Part shown: positions 22,744 through 32,765 of the stretch, one piece after another | Numbering within the stretch: the stretch's first letter is position 1 | Layout of the letters: every line of letters starts with the position of its first letter | DNA from: Massilia sp. H-1 | GTDB lineage: Bacteria; Pseudomonadota; Gammaproteobacteria; Burkholderiales; Burkholderiaceae_D | NCBI GenBank assembly: GCA_024703915.1 | Contig: CP087969.1 | Location: forward strand, 1,550,001 to 1,614,000 | Length of the DNA: 64,000 bases | Direction of reading: 5' to 3' | Made by a program: the position numbers and the translations under genes | Notes under the pieces: generated by a model | What the model was told of the DNA's origin: nothing | The model's input: the letters and a program-made list of their open reading frames with translations, nothing else | Database searches by the model: none

Positions 22744-23369
22744 ATGAAAACGCCCCACCCCGACCCCTTCCAGTACATCCCGATCGGCCACCCCACCTGG
22801 GTCCACGTCAACTTGGCCACCATGGACGGCAAACAAGACTGGGAAGTCGTCGAGCAAGCCATCGACGAATGGATGCGCAAGCATGCGCCGGGCCAGGCAG
22901 GCGAGCCGGAATTTGCTTAGGCTACCAATGGAAAAGCCTGTTTCTGCCGCACGGCACCGTCCTGCGTACCGTCTTCAAGGGCAAAAGTCACCATTGCCGG
23001 GTCGAAGTCGACCAGATCCTGTACCAAGGGGAGGCGCGTTCGCCGAGCGGGTTTGTCAACGCCGTGGGCGGCGTGCGGCGCAACGCCTGGAAGAGCGTCT
23101 GGCTGCTCTTCCCCGATTCCAAGCACTGGCAGCTGGCCGACACGCTGCGTGCGCGCAAGCACCCCGTCGCGCCGCGCAGAGCGGCGCACACGGCACGCCC
23201 GGTAAAAGCGCCATGCTTGCTGCAGCCGCGCCGCCCAAAGCGCGGAATGCGCCACCGCCACCACCGGCGCGGCCTTCCCCGCCAATGGCGCATGGCCGCG
23301 GCACCGAAAGCGCGCATGCAATTCGGCCTTGCGCCAAGCCACGCATTACCGCTGGTCAGTGCGGCTTAG
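22744..23369 (+). CDS. RAMA-like domain protein of unknown function
   Basis: The start ATG at 22744 follows GGAGACCACC. The N-terminal 60 residues are acidic and helical (DWEVVEQAIDEWMRKHAP). After the break at 22914 the chain continues GYQWKSLFLPHGTVLRTVFKGK, then ILYQGEARSPSGFVNAVGG and NAWKSVWLLFP. The order LP-GT-LR, ..G...SPS, ..G..NAW.. resembles the RAMA module found beside restriction or methylase domains. The basic C-terminal part past about 23200 is uncertain: the visible stop at 23369 is itself a corrupted GCCGGC, so the 3' end is provisional. Function unknown. Confidence 0.5.
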
Positions 23370-23419
23370 CCAGCCCTTGAGGCAAGCACGCGCCGCGTTG
23401 GCGGCGGGCGGGCCGCCAT

Positions 23420-24353
23420 TTATGGCCGGGGGTGGTTCGCGCTCCAGTGGCGCGCATATCGATGCGGCGCGTGATCCACACCTTGTCGTGGCTTTGCACG
23501 TAGTCGAGGAAGCGCGCCAAGGCCGCCGCCCGCGCGGGCCGCCTGACGATGCGGCAATGCAGGCCGATCGACAGCATCTTGGGCTGATTGAGTCCGTTCG
23601 GATCGCCTTCGGCGTACAGCACGTCGAAGGCATCCTTCAGGTAATCGAAGAACTGGGTGCCCGAATTGAAGCCCTGCATGGCGGCAAAGCGCATGTCGTT
23701 GGTGTCCAGCGTGTAGGGCACGATCAGCTGCGGCGTCACGCCGCCCGCGTGTGCCACGTTCTGCCAGAACGGCAGGTCGTCGCCGTAATAGTCGGCATCG
23801 TATTCAAAGCCGCCATGCTCGACCACGAGCGACGTGTTGGGCGAATCGCGCCCCGTGTACCAGCCAGTGGGCTGCGGCGCCGGTCAGCTCGCGGATGATC
23901 TGCACCGCCTCGGCCATGTGGGCGCGCTCGGTGGCTTCGTCCACGTTTTGGTAGGAAATCCACTTCCAGGCCGTGGCAGGCGATTTCGTGGCCGAGCTGC
24001 TGGAAGGCGGCCACCGCTTCCGGATTGCGCTTGAGCGCCATCGCCACCCCGAACACCGTCAGCGGCAGCTTGCGTTCCTCGAACAGGCGCAGCACGCGCC
24101 ACAGTCCGGCGCGCGAACCGTATTCATACAGCGACTCCATGCTCATGTGGCGGGCCGGGAAGGCCTGGGCGCCGATGATCTCGGATAAAAAGGTTTCCGA
24201 TGCCGGGTCGCCATGCAGGACGCAGTTCTCGCCGCCCTCCTCGTAATTGAGGACGAACTGCAGCGCCACCCTGGCCTGGCCGGGCCAGCGCGGATGAACG
24301 GGGTGGCGGCCGTAGCCGGTCAGGTCGCGCGGATAATTGTCGTAGGTGGTCAT
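23420..24353 (-). CDS. puuE: PuuE-type allantoinase (polysaccharide-deacetylase fold)
   Basis: A cofactor-independent allantoinase of about 310 residues that opens allantoin to allantoate. The N-terminus MTTYDNYPRDLTGYGRHPVH and the segments LNYEEGGENCVLHGD, YEYGSRAGLWR and CHGLEVDF match PuuE proteins. The C-terminus, after an indel near 23460, reads RRIDM then ARHWSANHPRP, giving a stop at 23420-23422; the uncorrected frame would run on past this point. Other indels are near 23950, 23870 and 23540. It is divergent from uraH, the neighbouring step in urate breakdown. Confidence 0.85.
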
Positions 24354-24382
24354 GGTCGGGGCAAGAGGCGGGTATATCGCCC

Positions 24383-24416
24383 ATCATATATTGGCTGCTA
24401 CGCAACAGTATATGAT
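24383..24416. promoter_or_regulatory. Dyad in the puuE/uraH divergent promoter region
   Basis: ATCATATA and TATATGAT form perfect 8-bp arms around an 18-base centre that itself holds TTG...CAA. The dyad lies 30 bases upstream of puuE and 40 upstream of uraH. It is well placed for one regulator to control both purine genes. The regulator is not identified. Confidence 0.45.
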
Positions 24417-24456
24417 TCCCACCATATTCAGATCATTCCAGACATATAGGACCATC

Positions 24457-24814
24457 ATGGGAAAACTCAGCACCCACGTACTCGACACCACCTGCGGCAA
24501 GCCGGGCGCTGCAGGTGGCCGTCGAACTGTACCGGCTCGACGGCGCCGCGCGCACGCTGGTCGCCAACGCCGTCACCAATGCCGACGGCCGCTGCAACGC
24601 GCCCCGGCTCGAAGGCGAGGCCATGCGCGCTAAGCCCGCTACGAGCTGGTGTTCGCAGGCCGATGACTATTTTGCCGCCCAGGGCGTGGCGCTGCCGGAA
24701 CCGCGCTTTGTCGACCGGGTCACCATCGCGTTCGGCATTGCCTCACCGGAACAAAATTACCATGTGCCGCTGGTGGTGACACCCTGGTCGTATTCGACCT
24801 ACCGCGGCAGCTAG
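24457..24814 (+). CDS. uraH: 5-hydroxyisourate hydrolase (transthyretin-like)
   Basis: This enzyme of about 118 residues hydrolyses 5-hydroxyisourate, the product of urate oxidation. The start MGKLSTHVLDTTCGKPG carries the catalytic histidine, and the C-terminus YSTYRGS is the family signature tetrapeptide YRGS at its usual last position. Breaks are at about 24510 (indel) and 24629 (GCCGGC, restoring MRAGRYELVF). The TAG stop at 24812-24814 is genuine. No uricase or OHCU decarboxylase gene is in the window. Confidence 0.92.
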
Positions 24815-24881
24815 GCCAGCAGAACCGGGCCTGACGCAAATTCTTGCTATCCTTTCCCGGTAGATGTCCCGGGGAGTCGCC

Positions 24882-25449
24882 ATGTCTTTGCACATCGTCC
24901 ATTTCATCGGACCGATCACCCACGCCTCGGCGTGCACGGTCCGCAATCTCTGCCTGCAGGCCCTGCAAAGCGGGGCCAGCGAAATCGAACTGCACATGTC
25001 GACCGAAGGCGGCAACATGACGGCTTAAGCTTCGCCCTCTACTTCTTCCTCAAGTCGCTGCCGCTGCCGCTGACCACCTTCAACGTGGGCAGCGTCGAGA
25101 TCGGTGGGCGTGGTCATCTTCCTGGCTTAGGCAGCAAGCGCTATGCCTGTCCCGGCACCCGTTTCCTGGTCCACCCGCTGCACTGGGGCTTCGGGCAGCT
25201 GGTGGCGGCCGACCATGCGCGCGTCTCCGAATGGCGCGAATGCCTCGATTTCGATGCCGAGCGCTATGCCCGCATTTTCGAGGAAGCCACCGGCGCGGCT
25301 TACTTCAAGGACGATATCCGCACCAATCTGCTTGGCCATGCGCGCATTTTCGACGCCAGCCAGGCGCTCGCGGCCTAAGCATCATCCACGCCGCGGTCCA
25401 GGCGCGCCTGCCAGCCATGGGCGAGACCTCGCACTGGTGGAATGGCTGA
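24882..25449 (+). CDS. ClpP-like serine-protease-fold protein
   Basis: A protein of about 185 residues in the ClpP/crotonase superfamily. STEGGNMTAGFALYFFLKS, restored at 25022, corresponds to the ClpP segment with oxyanion glycines. AGSKRYACPGTRFLVHP, restored at 25124, carries the histidine region. The catalytic-serine region (NVGSVE..IGVVIFLAG, about 25085-25120) is disturbed by an indel, so the serine cannot be judged. Other break: 25373. It is much closer to a stand-alone ClpP-class peptidase than to housekeeping ClpP, has no clpX beside it, and lies 67 bases after uraH. Function uncertain. Confidence 0.65.
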
Positions 25450-25556
25450 TGCCGCGCACGCACCCAAACTTGCACGAAAGGGGGCCTTGACTTAAAATCC
25501 GTCACTCTGCAGCTGCCCGGTTGGCGCTGCCCACGCAGGTTTCTTTACGGTGAGCC

Positions 25557-26844
25557 TTGGATACCGTGCCACTCTGGGTGCTTGTTGCCGCACTCGTCTT
25601 CCTGATTATCTGTTCGGCTTTTTCGCGATGGCGGAAACGGCGCTGATGGCGGCCAACCGCTATCGTTTGCGCAGCCTGGCCAAGCGCGGCTTTCGCAGCG
25701 CCGCCACCACCCTGTGGCTGCTCGACCGCACCGACCGCCTGCTGTCGCTGATCCTCATTGCCAATACCCTGGTCAATGCGCTGGCCACCGCGGCCGCCAC
25801 CGCGATCGCCATTTCCTTCTTTGGCCTGGACTACAGCGCCATCTTCACCGCCATTGCCGTGATGGCCTTCGTGCTGATCGTGTTCGGCGAAATCACGCCC
25901 AAGTTCATCGGCGCGCTACCCTGAAAACCTGTCGCTGGTCGCCAGCGCCCTGCTCAAGCCGCTGATGGCGATCGGCGCGCCGCTGATCTGGTTCGTCAAC
26001 CTGTTCGTGCGCGTGGTGCTGGCCATGCTGCGCGTGCAGCCTACCAATGCGGCCCAGCAGCACCGCGTCTCGCCCGAGGAATTGCGCGCCATCGTCCTCG
26101 AAGGCGGCAACTTCATTCCGCAAAAGCACAAGAGCATCCTGCTCAACCTGTTCGACCTGGAAAGCACCAAGGTCGACGACATCATGACCCCGCGCGCCCA
26201 GATCGAGGCGCTCAACCTGGCCGTGCCGGTCGAGGAAATCAAGCGCCAGCTCACCACCTGCTACCACAACAAGCTGCCCGTCTACGAAGGCGAGATCAAC
26301 CAGATCCTCGGCATCCTGCACGTGCGCCACGCGGTGGCCCTGCTCAATGAAGAAGAAGCACTGACGGTCCAGCATTTCCACGGACCTGCTCTCGACCCCT
26401 TACTACATTCCCCAGGACACCAGCGTATTTACCCAGCTCCAGTACTTCCAGGAGAACAAGGAACGGCTCGGCATCATCGTCGACGAATACGGCGAAGTGC
26501 AGGGCCTGGTGACGCTGGACGACATCATCGAGGAAATGATCGGCGAATTCACCACTTCGGTGCCGGGCGCGGCGCGCAGCGAAAGTTTCGACTGGGATCC
26601 GCGCGGCGAATGCCTGCTCGAAGGCACCACCGCCCTGCGCGACATCAACAAGCGGCTCGACCTCGACTTCCCGCTGGACGGGCCGAAAACCCTCAACGGC
26701 CTGATGCTCGAACAGTTGCAAGACATCCCCGACGCCCCGATCGCGCTCAAGATCGGCGGCGTGGTCATCGAGGTCATCCAGGTCAAGGATCAAGCCATTA
26801 AAGTTGTCAAATTGCAGCGACCGTTAACAAGCCGCTACGCCTGA
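25557..26844 (+). CDS. CorC/HlyC family membrane protein (DUF21, CBS pair, CorC_HlyC)
   Basis: A protein of about 430 residues. Three or four N-terminal membrane helices (DUF21) come first: FFAMAETALMAANRYRLRSL then IVFGEITPKFIGAL. A CBS pair follows (VDDIMTPRAQIEALN, KLPVYEGEINQILGIL, IIVDEYGEVQGLVTLDDI), then a C-terminal CorC_HlyC domain. Proteins of this type are linked to magnesium/cobalt efflux or membrane integrity. The start appears to be TTG 25557 after ACGGTGAG. The frame is lost at a T run (25618-25622, one T short), at about 25917 and near 26380, none a GCCGGC site. Confidence 0.8.
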
Positions 26845-27040
26845 GCGAATAAAAACCGCGCAGTGCAACATTTGTGACATTATGACTACGTGGTAAGTAC
26901 GCCTCAGCATGCACAGTTCTCCTGCGAGTAACCCTTTACAAATGTGATGCTCAGAGGCATGATCCAAGGCAGTTCGCCGTTCCGGTAACTGCTGGGCGGC
27001 GCGTTTGTCGTTTTCTCACCTTTAAATATCGCTTTCAATT

Positions 27041-28768
27041 ATGGCAGCAGTCCTTCCGAACGCGGCTTCCGGCACACCGATGTCCGGTTTGGCGCGTGCA
27101 CTGATGCAGGCCGGACGTTTGAACGTCCAGCAGGCTGACGCACTGCAAAAGAAAGCGCTGATCGACAAGACACCGTTCATCGACGCCCTGCTCTCGAGCG
27201 GCTCGATCGACGCCCGCACGCTGGCCGCCTTTTGCGCCGAAACCTTCGGTTATCCGCTGATGGATCTGGCGGGCTTTTCTGCCGAATCGCTGCCGCCGGG
27301 CGCCATCGACAACAAGCTGATGCAGGCGCAGCGCGTGATCGCGCTGGCCAAGCGCGGCAACAAGATGTCGGTCGCCATTTCGGACCCCACCAATACCCAG
27401 GCCCTGGACCAGATCAAGTTCCAGAGCGAAGCGCAAGTCGAGCCGGTGATCGTCGCCCACGACGTGCTGCTGATCTGGCTGAGCAACCTGGGCAAGTCGG
27501 CCGAGCAGAACATCACCGAAATGATGACCGGCGACGAGGAAGACATCACCTTCGCCGACGAATCCGGTCCGGCCTCGGTGCTCGACGCGGCCCAGACCGA
27601 GATCGAAGACGCGCCGATCGTCAAGTTCCTCAACAAGATCCTGATGGACGCGATCAACCTCGGCGCGTCCGATATCCACTTCGAACCGTTCGAAAAGTTT
27701 TACCGGATCCGCCTGCGGGTCGACGGCGTGCTGCGCGAACACGCCCAGCCGCCGATTTCGATCCGCGAGAAACTGGTGTCGCGCATCAAGGTGCTGGCCA
27801 AACTCGACATTTCCAGAAAGTGCCGCAGGACGGCCGCATGCGCCTGGTCCTGTCGCCCGTCAAGACGATCGACTTCCGGGTCAGCACGCTGCCGACCCTG
27901 TTCGGCGAAAAGACCGTCATGCGTATTCTGGACGCGACCCAGGCCCAGATGGGCATCGACGCGCTCGGCTACGATCCGGACCAGAAGGAATTGCTGCTGG
28001 ACGCCATTCAGCGTCCGTACGGCATGGTGCTGGTGACCGGGCCTACCGGTTCCGGCAAGACCGTGTCGCTGTACACCTGCCTGAACGTGATCAACAAGCC
28101 CGGCATCAATATTTCGACCGCGGAAGACCCGGCCGAGATCAACTTGCCCGGCGTGAACCAGGTCAACGTCAACGACCGCAGCCAGCCTGACCTTCCCGGT
28201 GGCCCTGAAATCCTTCCTGCGCCAGGATCCGGACATCATCATGGTCGGCGAGATTCGCGACCTGGAAACGGCCGACATCGCCATCAAGGCCGCGCAAACG
28301 GGCCACATGGTGTTCTCGACCCTGCACACGAATGATGCGCCGTCGACCCTGACGCGCCTGATGAACATGGGCGTGGCGCCGTTCAATATCGCCTCCTCGG
28401 TCATCATGATCACCGCCCAGCGTCTGGCGCGCCGCCTGTGCACCTGCAAGAAGCCGCTCGAGACTTCGCGCGAAATTCTGCTGGCGGTAGGCTTCAAGTC
28501 CGAAGAACTCGAAGGCGGCTGGAAACCGTATGGCCCGGTCGGCTGCGACCGCTGCCTCGGCGGCGGCTACAAGGGCCGGGTCGGCATTTATCAGATCATG
28601 CCGATCACCCCGGCCATTGAAAAGATCATCCTGGCACACGGCAACTCGATGGAGATCGCCGCCCAGTCGGAACTGGAAGGCGTGAAATCGCTGCGCCGTT
28701 CGGGCCTGATGAAAGTGAAGCAAGGCCTGACCAGCCTGGAAGAAGTACTCGGCTGTACCAACGAATAG
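27041..28768 (+). CDS. pilB: Type IV pilus assembly ATPase PilB
   Basis: The hexameric cytoplasmic motor for pilus extension, about 575 residues. The N-terminal MshEN-like domain (residues 1-150) is followed by the ATPase core: SDIHFEPFE, Walker A GPTGSGKT, Asp box and Walker [13 protein letters not shown], and the His box [14 protein letters not shown] zinc site is formed by CTCKKP and [13 protein letters not shown]. Breaks near 27820 and 28195 are single-base indels. pilC follows after seven bases. No promoter is evident in the 196-bp upstream gap. Confidence 0.93.
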
Positions 28769-28775
28769 GAACTTT

Positions 28776-30009
28776 ATGGCAACCGCACCACCAAAAACCG
28801 CAGCGACCAAGGAAGCGATCTTCTCCTGGGAAGGCAAGGACAAGACGGGCAAGATCGTGCGCGGCGAAATTCATTGTCGGCAGGCGAAGCGATCGTCAAC
28901 GTCACCCTGCGGCGCCAGGGCGTCATGGTCACCAAGGTCAAGAAAAGACCATGCGCAGCGGCCGCAAGATCACCGACAAGGACATCTCGGTCTTCACGCG
29001 CCAGCTCGCCACCATGATGAAGGCCGAAGCGTGCCGCTGCTGCAATCGTTCGACATCGTCAGCAAGGGCCACTCGAATCCGTCGATGTCCAAACTGATTC
29101 AGGACTTGCGCGGCGATATCGAAACCGGTACCAGCCTGAACAACGCGTTCCGCAAATATCCGCTCTACTTCGACCCGCTGTTCTGCAACCTGGTCGGCGC
29201 CATGAACAAGCCGGTATTCTGGAAGACTTGCTGACCCGTCTGGCCGTCTACAAGGAAAAAACCATCGCCATGAAGGCGAAGATCAAGTCGGCCCTGATGT
29301 ACCCGGTGTCGATTCTGGGCGTCGCCTTCATCGTCACCTCCGTGATCATGATCTGGGTGGTGCTTAGACGTTCAAGCAGGTGTTCACCAGCTTCGGTGCC
29401 GACCTGCCTGCGCCTACCCTGTTCGTGATGGCCATTTCCGACTTCTTCGTGCAATGGTGGTGGGCCATCTTCGGCGGCCTGTTCGCGGCCCTGTACTTCT
29501 TCTTCCAGAGCTGGCAACGTTCGGCCAAGATGCAGCGCAGCATGGACTTGCTGCTGCTGAAACTGCCGATCTTCGGCGTCGTGATCCGCAAGGCCGCCAT
29601 CGCGCGCTGGACCCGGACCCTGGCCACCATGTTCGCCATGCCGACGTGCCGCTGGTCGAAGCGCTCGACTCGGTGGGCGGCGCTTCCGGCAATGCGCTGT
29701 ACCTGGAAGCGACCAAGAAGATCCAGAACGAAGTATCGACCGGTACCAGCCTGACGGTGGCCATGCAGAACGCCAACGTGTTCCCGCCGATCGTGACCCA
29801 GATGGTCGCCATCGGCGAAGAATCAGGGCGCGCTCGACTCGATGCTGGGCAAGGTGGCCTAGCTTCTTCGAAGACGAAGTCGACGAAGCGGTGGCCTAAG
29901 CCTGGCCTCGCTGATGGAACCGCTCATCATGGTGATTCTGGGCGTGATCATCGGTGGCCTGGTGGTCGCCATGTACCTGCCAATCTTCAAGCTCGGTTCG
30001 GTGGTCTGA
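28776..30009 (+). CDS. pilC: Type IV pilus inner-membrane platform protein PilC
   Basis: A platform protein of about 405 residues with two GspF domains and three membrane helices (around IVTSVIMIWVV, WWAIFGGLFAALYFF and LIMVILGVIIGGLVVAMYLP). It begins ATKEAIFSWEGKDKTGKIV and ends IFKLGSVV at TGA 30007-30009. It is unusually broken: 28865, 28945, 29027, about 29220, 29364, about 29643, about 29825, 29859 and 29895. Five of these are GCCGGC sites, including the rarer outcomes GCCGAAGC (29027) and GCTTAGAC (29364). The broken look is a sequence defect, because the neighbours are conserved and all parts are present in order. Confidence 0.88.
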
Positions 30010-30042
30010 CGCCAGCGTCGCACCCAGCCCAGTAATGCAGTA

Positions 30043-30086
30043 ACATCGCCCTCGCGCAGGTCCGCCTTCGCGGGGGCGATGTGTTT
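30043..30086 (+). terminator. Long hairpin between pilC and pilD
   Basis: ACATCGCCCTCGCG pairs with CGCGGGGGCGATGT over 14 bp (one G-T pair) around a 12-base loop, followed by GTTTC. It may attenuate read-through from pilBC into pilD or stabilise the 3' end; the T tract is weak. Confidence 0.5.
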
Positions 30087-30111
30087 CAAGACTTCCTATA
30101 AAGTGGAACCC

Positions 30112-30998
30112 ATGGACTTGTACTTTTTCAACGCGCCGTTCTCGCTGATCCCGACCCTCACCTTCGGCCTGTTCGGCCTCCTGATCGGCAGCTTCCTCAA
30201 CGTGGTCATCCACCGCCTGCCCAAGATCCTCGAACGCGAGTTCGAAGATGCCTGCGCCGAACACGTGGGCAAAGAGAAGGTGCACCAGGACATCTACACC
30301 CTGGCGGTGCCGCGCTCGGCCTGCCCCCATTGCAGGCCACAAGATCACGGCGCTGGAAAACGTGCCGGTCGTGAGCTACCTGGTCCTGGGCGGCAAGTGC
30401 AAGGGATGCAAGGCCAAGATTTCGCCGCGCTACCCCATCATCGAACTGGTCTCGGGCTTGCTGGCCGCCTGGATGATCTGGCAGTTCGGCAGCGGCTGGC
30501 TGGGCATGGGCGCGGTCGTGTTCGGCTTCCTGCTGATCGCCATGACCTTCATCGACCTCGACACCCAATACCTGCCGGACGACCTCACGCTGCCGCTCTT
30601 GTGGCTGGGACTGCTGATCAACCTGAACGGCGGCTTCGCCTCGCTGCAGGACGCGGTCATCGGCGCCGTGGCTGGCTACTACCTGGTGCTGTGGGGCGTC
30701 AACGCCCTGTTCAAGCTGGTGCGCAAGATGGATGGCATGGGCGGCGGCGACTTCAAGCTGCTGGCCGCCCTGGGCGCCTGGATGGGCTGGCAAATGCTGC
30801 CTAGCCATCATCCTGCTGTCCTCGGTGGTGGGCGCGACGGTCGGCATCGCGATGATGCTGTTCGCCGGGACCGGCCGCGAGACCAAGATCCCGTTCGGCC
30901 CCTACCTGGCTTGGCAGCCAAACTTGCTGGCCCTGCTGTTCGGTCCCGAGATCGGTCAGCTCAGCCAGCTCTACCTGAACGCCGCCGCGCCCCGCTAA
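30112..30998 (+). CDS. pilD: Prepilin peptidase / N-methyltransferase PilD
   Basis: An inner-membrane aspartic protease of about 295 residues that cleaves and N-methylates type IV prepilins. The start [11 protein letters not shown] is at 30112. The N-terminal cytoplasmic zinc region has CPHCGHK and [14 protein letters not shown]. The two catalytic aspartates are in [12 protein letters not shown] and [10 protein letters not shown]. Breaks are at about 30335 (one inserted A in TGCGGC) and 30798 (GCCGGC). Four bases separate it from coaE. It could also serve other prepilins, but the Tad locus normally uses its own TadV, which I do not see here. Confidence 0.93.
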
Positions 30999-31001
30999 GC
31001 G

Positions 31002-31651
31002 ATGGCCAGCGCACCTGCTCCCCGCTTCGCAGGTCGGTCTGACCGGCGGCATCGGCTGCGGCAAGACCACCGTGGCCGACATGTTCGCCGAACTGGGCGC
31101 GACCCTGGTCGACACCGACCTGATCGCCCACAGCCTGACCGCGCCGGGCGGCGCCGCCATGCCTAGCCATCGTGGCCGAGTTCGGCCCCGCCTTTGCCGG
31201 CGCCGACGGCGCGCTCGACCGGGCCGCCATGCGCGCCCTGGTGTTTGCCGACGCCAGCGCACGCGGACGGCTCGAAGCGATCCTGCACCCACGCATCCGC
31301 GACGCGGCGCTGGCCGCGGCCGCCGCGGCGCCTGGTCCGTACGTGATCTTCGTGGTGCCGCTCCTGATCGAATCGGGCACCTGGCGCGCACGCGTGGCGC
31401 GGGTGCTGGCCATCGACTGCCCCGAGGAAGTCCAGGTCGCGCGGTCATGGCGCGCAATAACATGACAGAAGAACAAGTTCGCGCCATCATGGCCACCCAG
31501 GTCAGCCGCGCCGAGCGGCTGGCGGCGGCCGACGACGTCGTCACCAATGTGGGCAGCCGTGAGGATCTGCGCCCCCAAATTGCCCGTTTTACACGCGAAT
31601 TACCTGGCTTTTTCAGAGAGAATGTCACGATTGCCAATGGAGCGTTTGTAA
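31002..31651 (+). CDS. coaE: Dephospho-CoA kinase
   Basis: Catalyses the last step of coenzyme A synthesis. The P-loop reads [17 protein letters not shown], followed by LVDTDLIAH and the lid segment [11 protein letters not shown]. Breaks are near 31030, 31162 (GCCGGC, restoring AMPAIVAEFG) and 31443. A T run at 31589-31592 is one base too long; correcting it gives the expected end [10 protein letters not shown] and a stop at 31649-31651 rather than a later one. About 215 residues. An intact GCCGGC lies at 31196-31201. Confidence 0.9.
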
Positions 31652-31716
31652 TTTTGCTTCTCTTGGTTCAGAATCACGTGATTCTCCTCCTGCCAACAAT
31701 GTAAAGGGATGTCATT

Positions 31717-32473
31717 TTGATCGTCTACGAATACCCTTTCAACGAGCGCATTCGCACGTTGTTGCGGCTGGAAGACTTATACGAAAAATTCAAGTTCTTT
31801 GTCCATCAAGAACATGCAATGCAGCACCACGTCGCCCTGGCCACCATCTTCGACATGCTCGAAGTGGCCGGGCGTGCCGACCTCAAATCCGACTTGCTGC
31901 AAGAGCTCGAGCGCCAGAAGCAATCGTTGCTGAGCTACCGCTCCAATCCCAACGTCGCCGCCGACATGCTCAATGCCGTGCTGGCCGAACTGGAAACCGT
32001 CAGCGCGGCCCTGGTCGCCGCCCAGGGCAAGACCGGGCAAAACGTGCGCGACAACGAGTGGCTCATGAGCATCCGCGGGCGCACCATCATTCCCGGCGGC
32101 GCCTGCGAATTCGACCTGCCCTCCTACTATGCCTGGCAGCGCTACTACTGAGCAGCGCTTCAACGACATCGTCAACTGGTTCGCCCCGCTCGCGCCCCTG
32201 TTCGATGCGCTGGCCCTGGTGCTGCGCCTGCTGCGCGACTCAGGGCGGCCCGGTCAAGATGATTGCCATCGTTTAAGCAGCTACCAGCAAATGCTGCAGG
32301 GGAAGGTGTACCAGATGCTGCGCCTGACGCTCGACGAAAACCTGGGCGCCATTCCGGAAATATCCGCCAACAAATACATGCTGTGGGTTCGTTTCACGAC
32401 CCAGGGCGGCGACCTGAAACCGAAGCCGCTCGAAGACGACGTCCCGTTCGAACTCACGCTGTGCAACTTTTAA
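31717..32473 (+). CDS. zapD: Cell division protein ZapD
   Basis: ZapD cross-links FtsZ filaments and stabilises the Z ring. The start is TTG at 31717, after AAAGGGATG, giving [21 protein letters not shown], exactly the conserved N-terminus. The C-terminus reads [11 protein letters not shown]. Breaks are near 32145, about 32241 (an inserted A in TCGGGC) and 32271 (GCCGGC). About 250 residues. yacG starts 13 bases downstream, the normal Burkholderiales order. Confidence 0.92.
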
Positions 32474-32485
32474 CGTGAGTCATTC

Positions 32486-32668
32486 ATGCCCGCTGTAAAA
32501 CTGCCCTACCTGCCAGAAAAAGTCGAATGGACCGAGGCGAACAAGTTTCGCCCCTTCTGTTCCGAGCGCTGCAAGCAAATCGACCTGGGCGCCTGGGCCG
32601 AAGAAAAATACACGATCCCCGGCGCCCCCGCCGCCGACGACCTGCTGCCCGACCAGGACAACGGTTAA
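32486..32668 (+). CDS. yacG: DNA gyrase inhibitor YacG (zinc finger)
   Basis: A small zinc protein that binds gyrase. The C-terminal half, NKFRPFCSERCKQIDLGAW, is perfect. The N-terminal half as written lacks the first cysteine pair. The reason is two compensating homopolymer errors: an extra A at about 32499-32502 and a missing A at about 32516-32520. Reading the middle in the other frame gives VNCPTCQKKVEW, restoring the C-x2-C, C-x3-C zinc site. The corrected protein is 60 residues, the normal size. Confidence 0.92.
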   Translation: MPAVKLPYLPEKVEWTEANKFRPFCSERCKQIDLGAWAEEKYTIPGAPAADDLLPDQDNG

Positions 32669-32765
32669 ACCGGCCATAACCGGGCTCAGACCCCACATTT
32701 GAATCGAAGCGGCTTGCTGCGGGGAATGGCATACAATGGGCTATCCCCCGCCAAGGAATCCGTCA

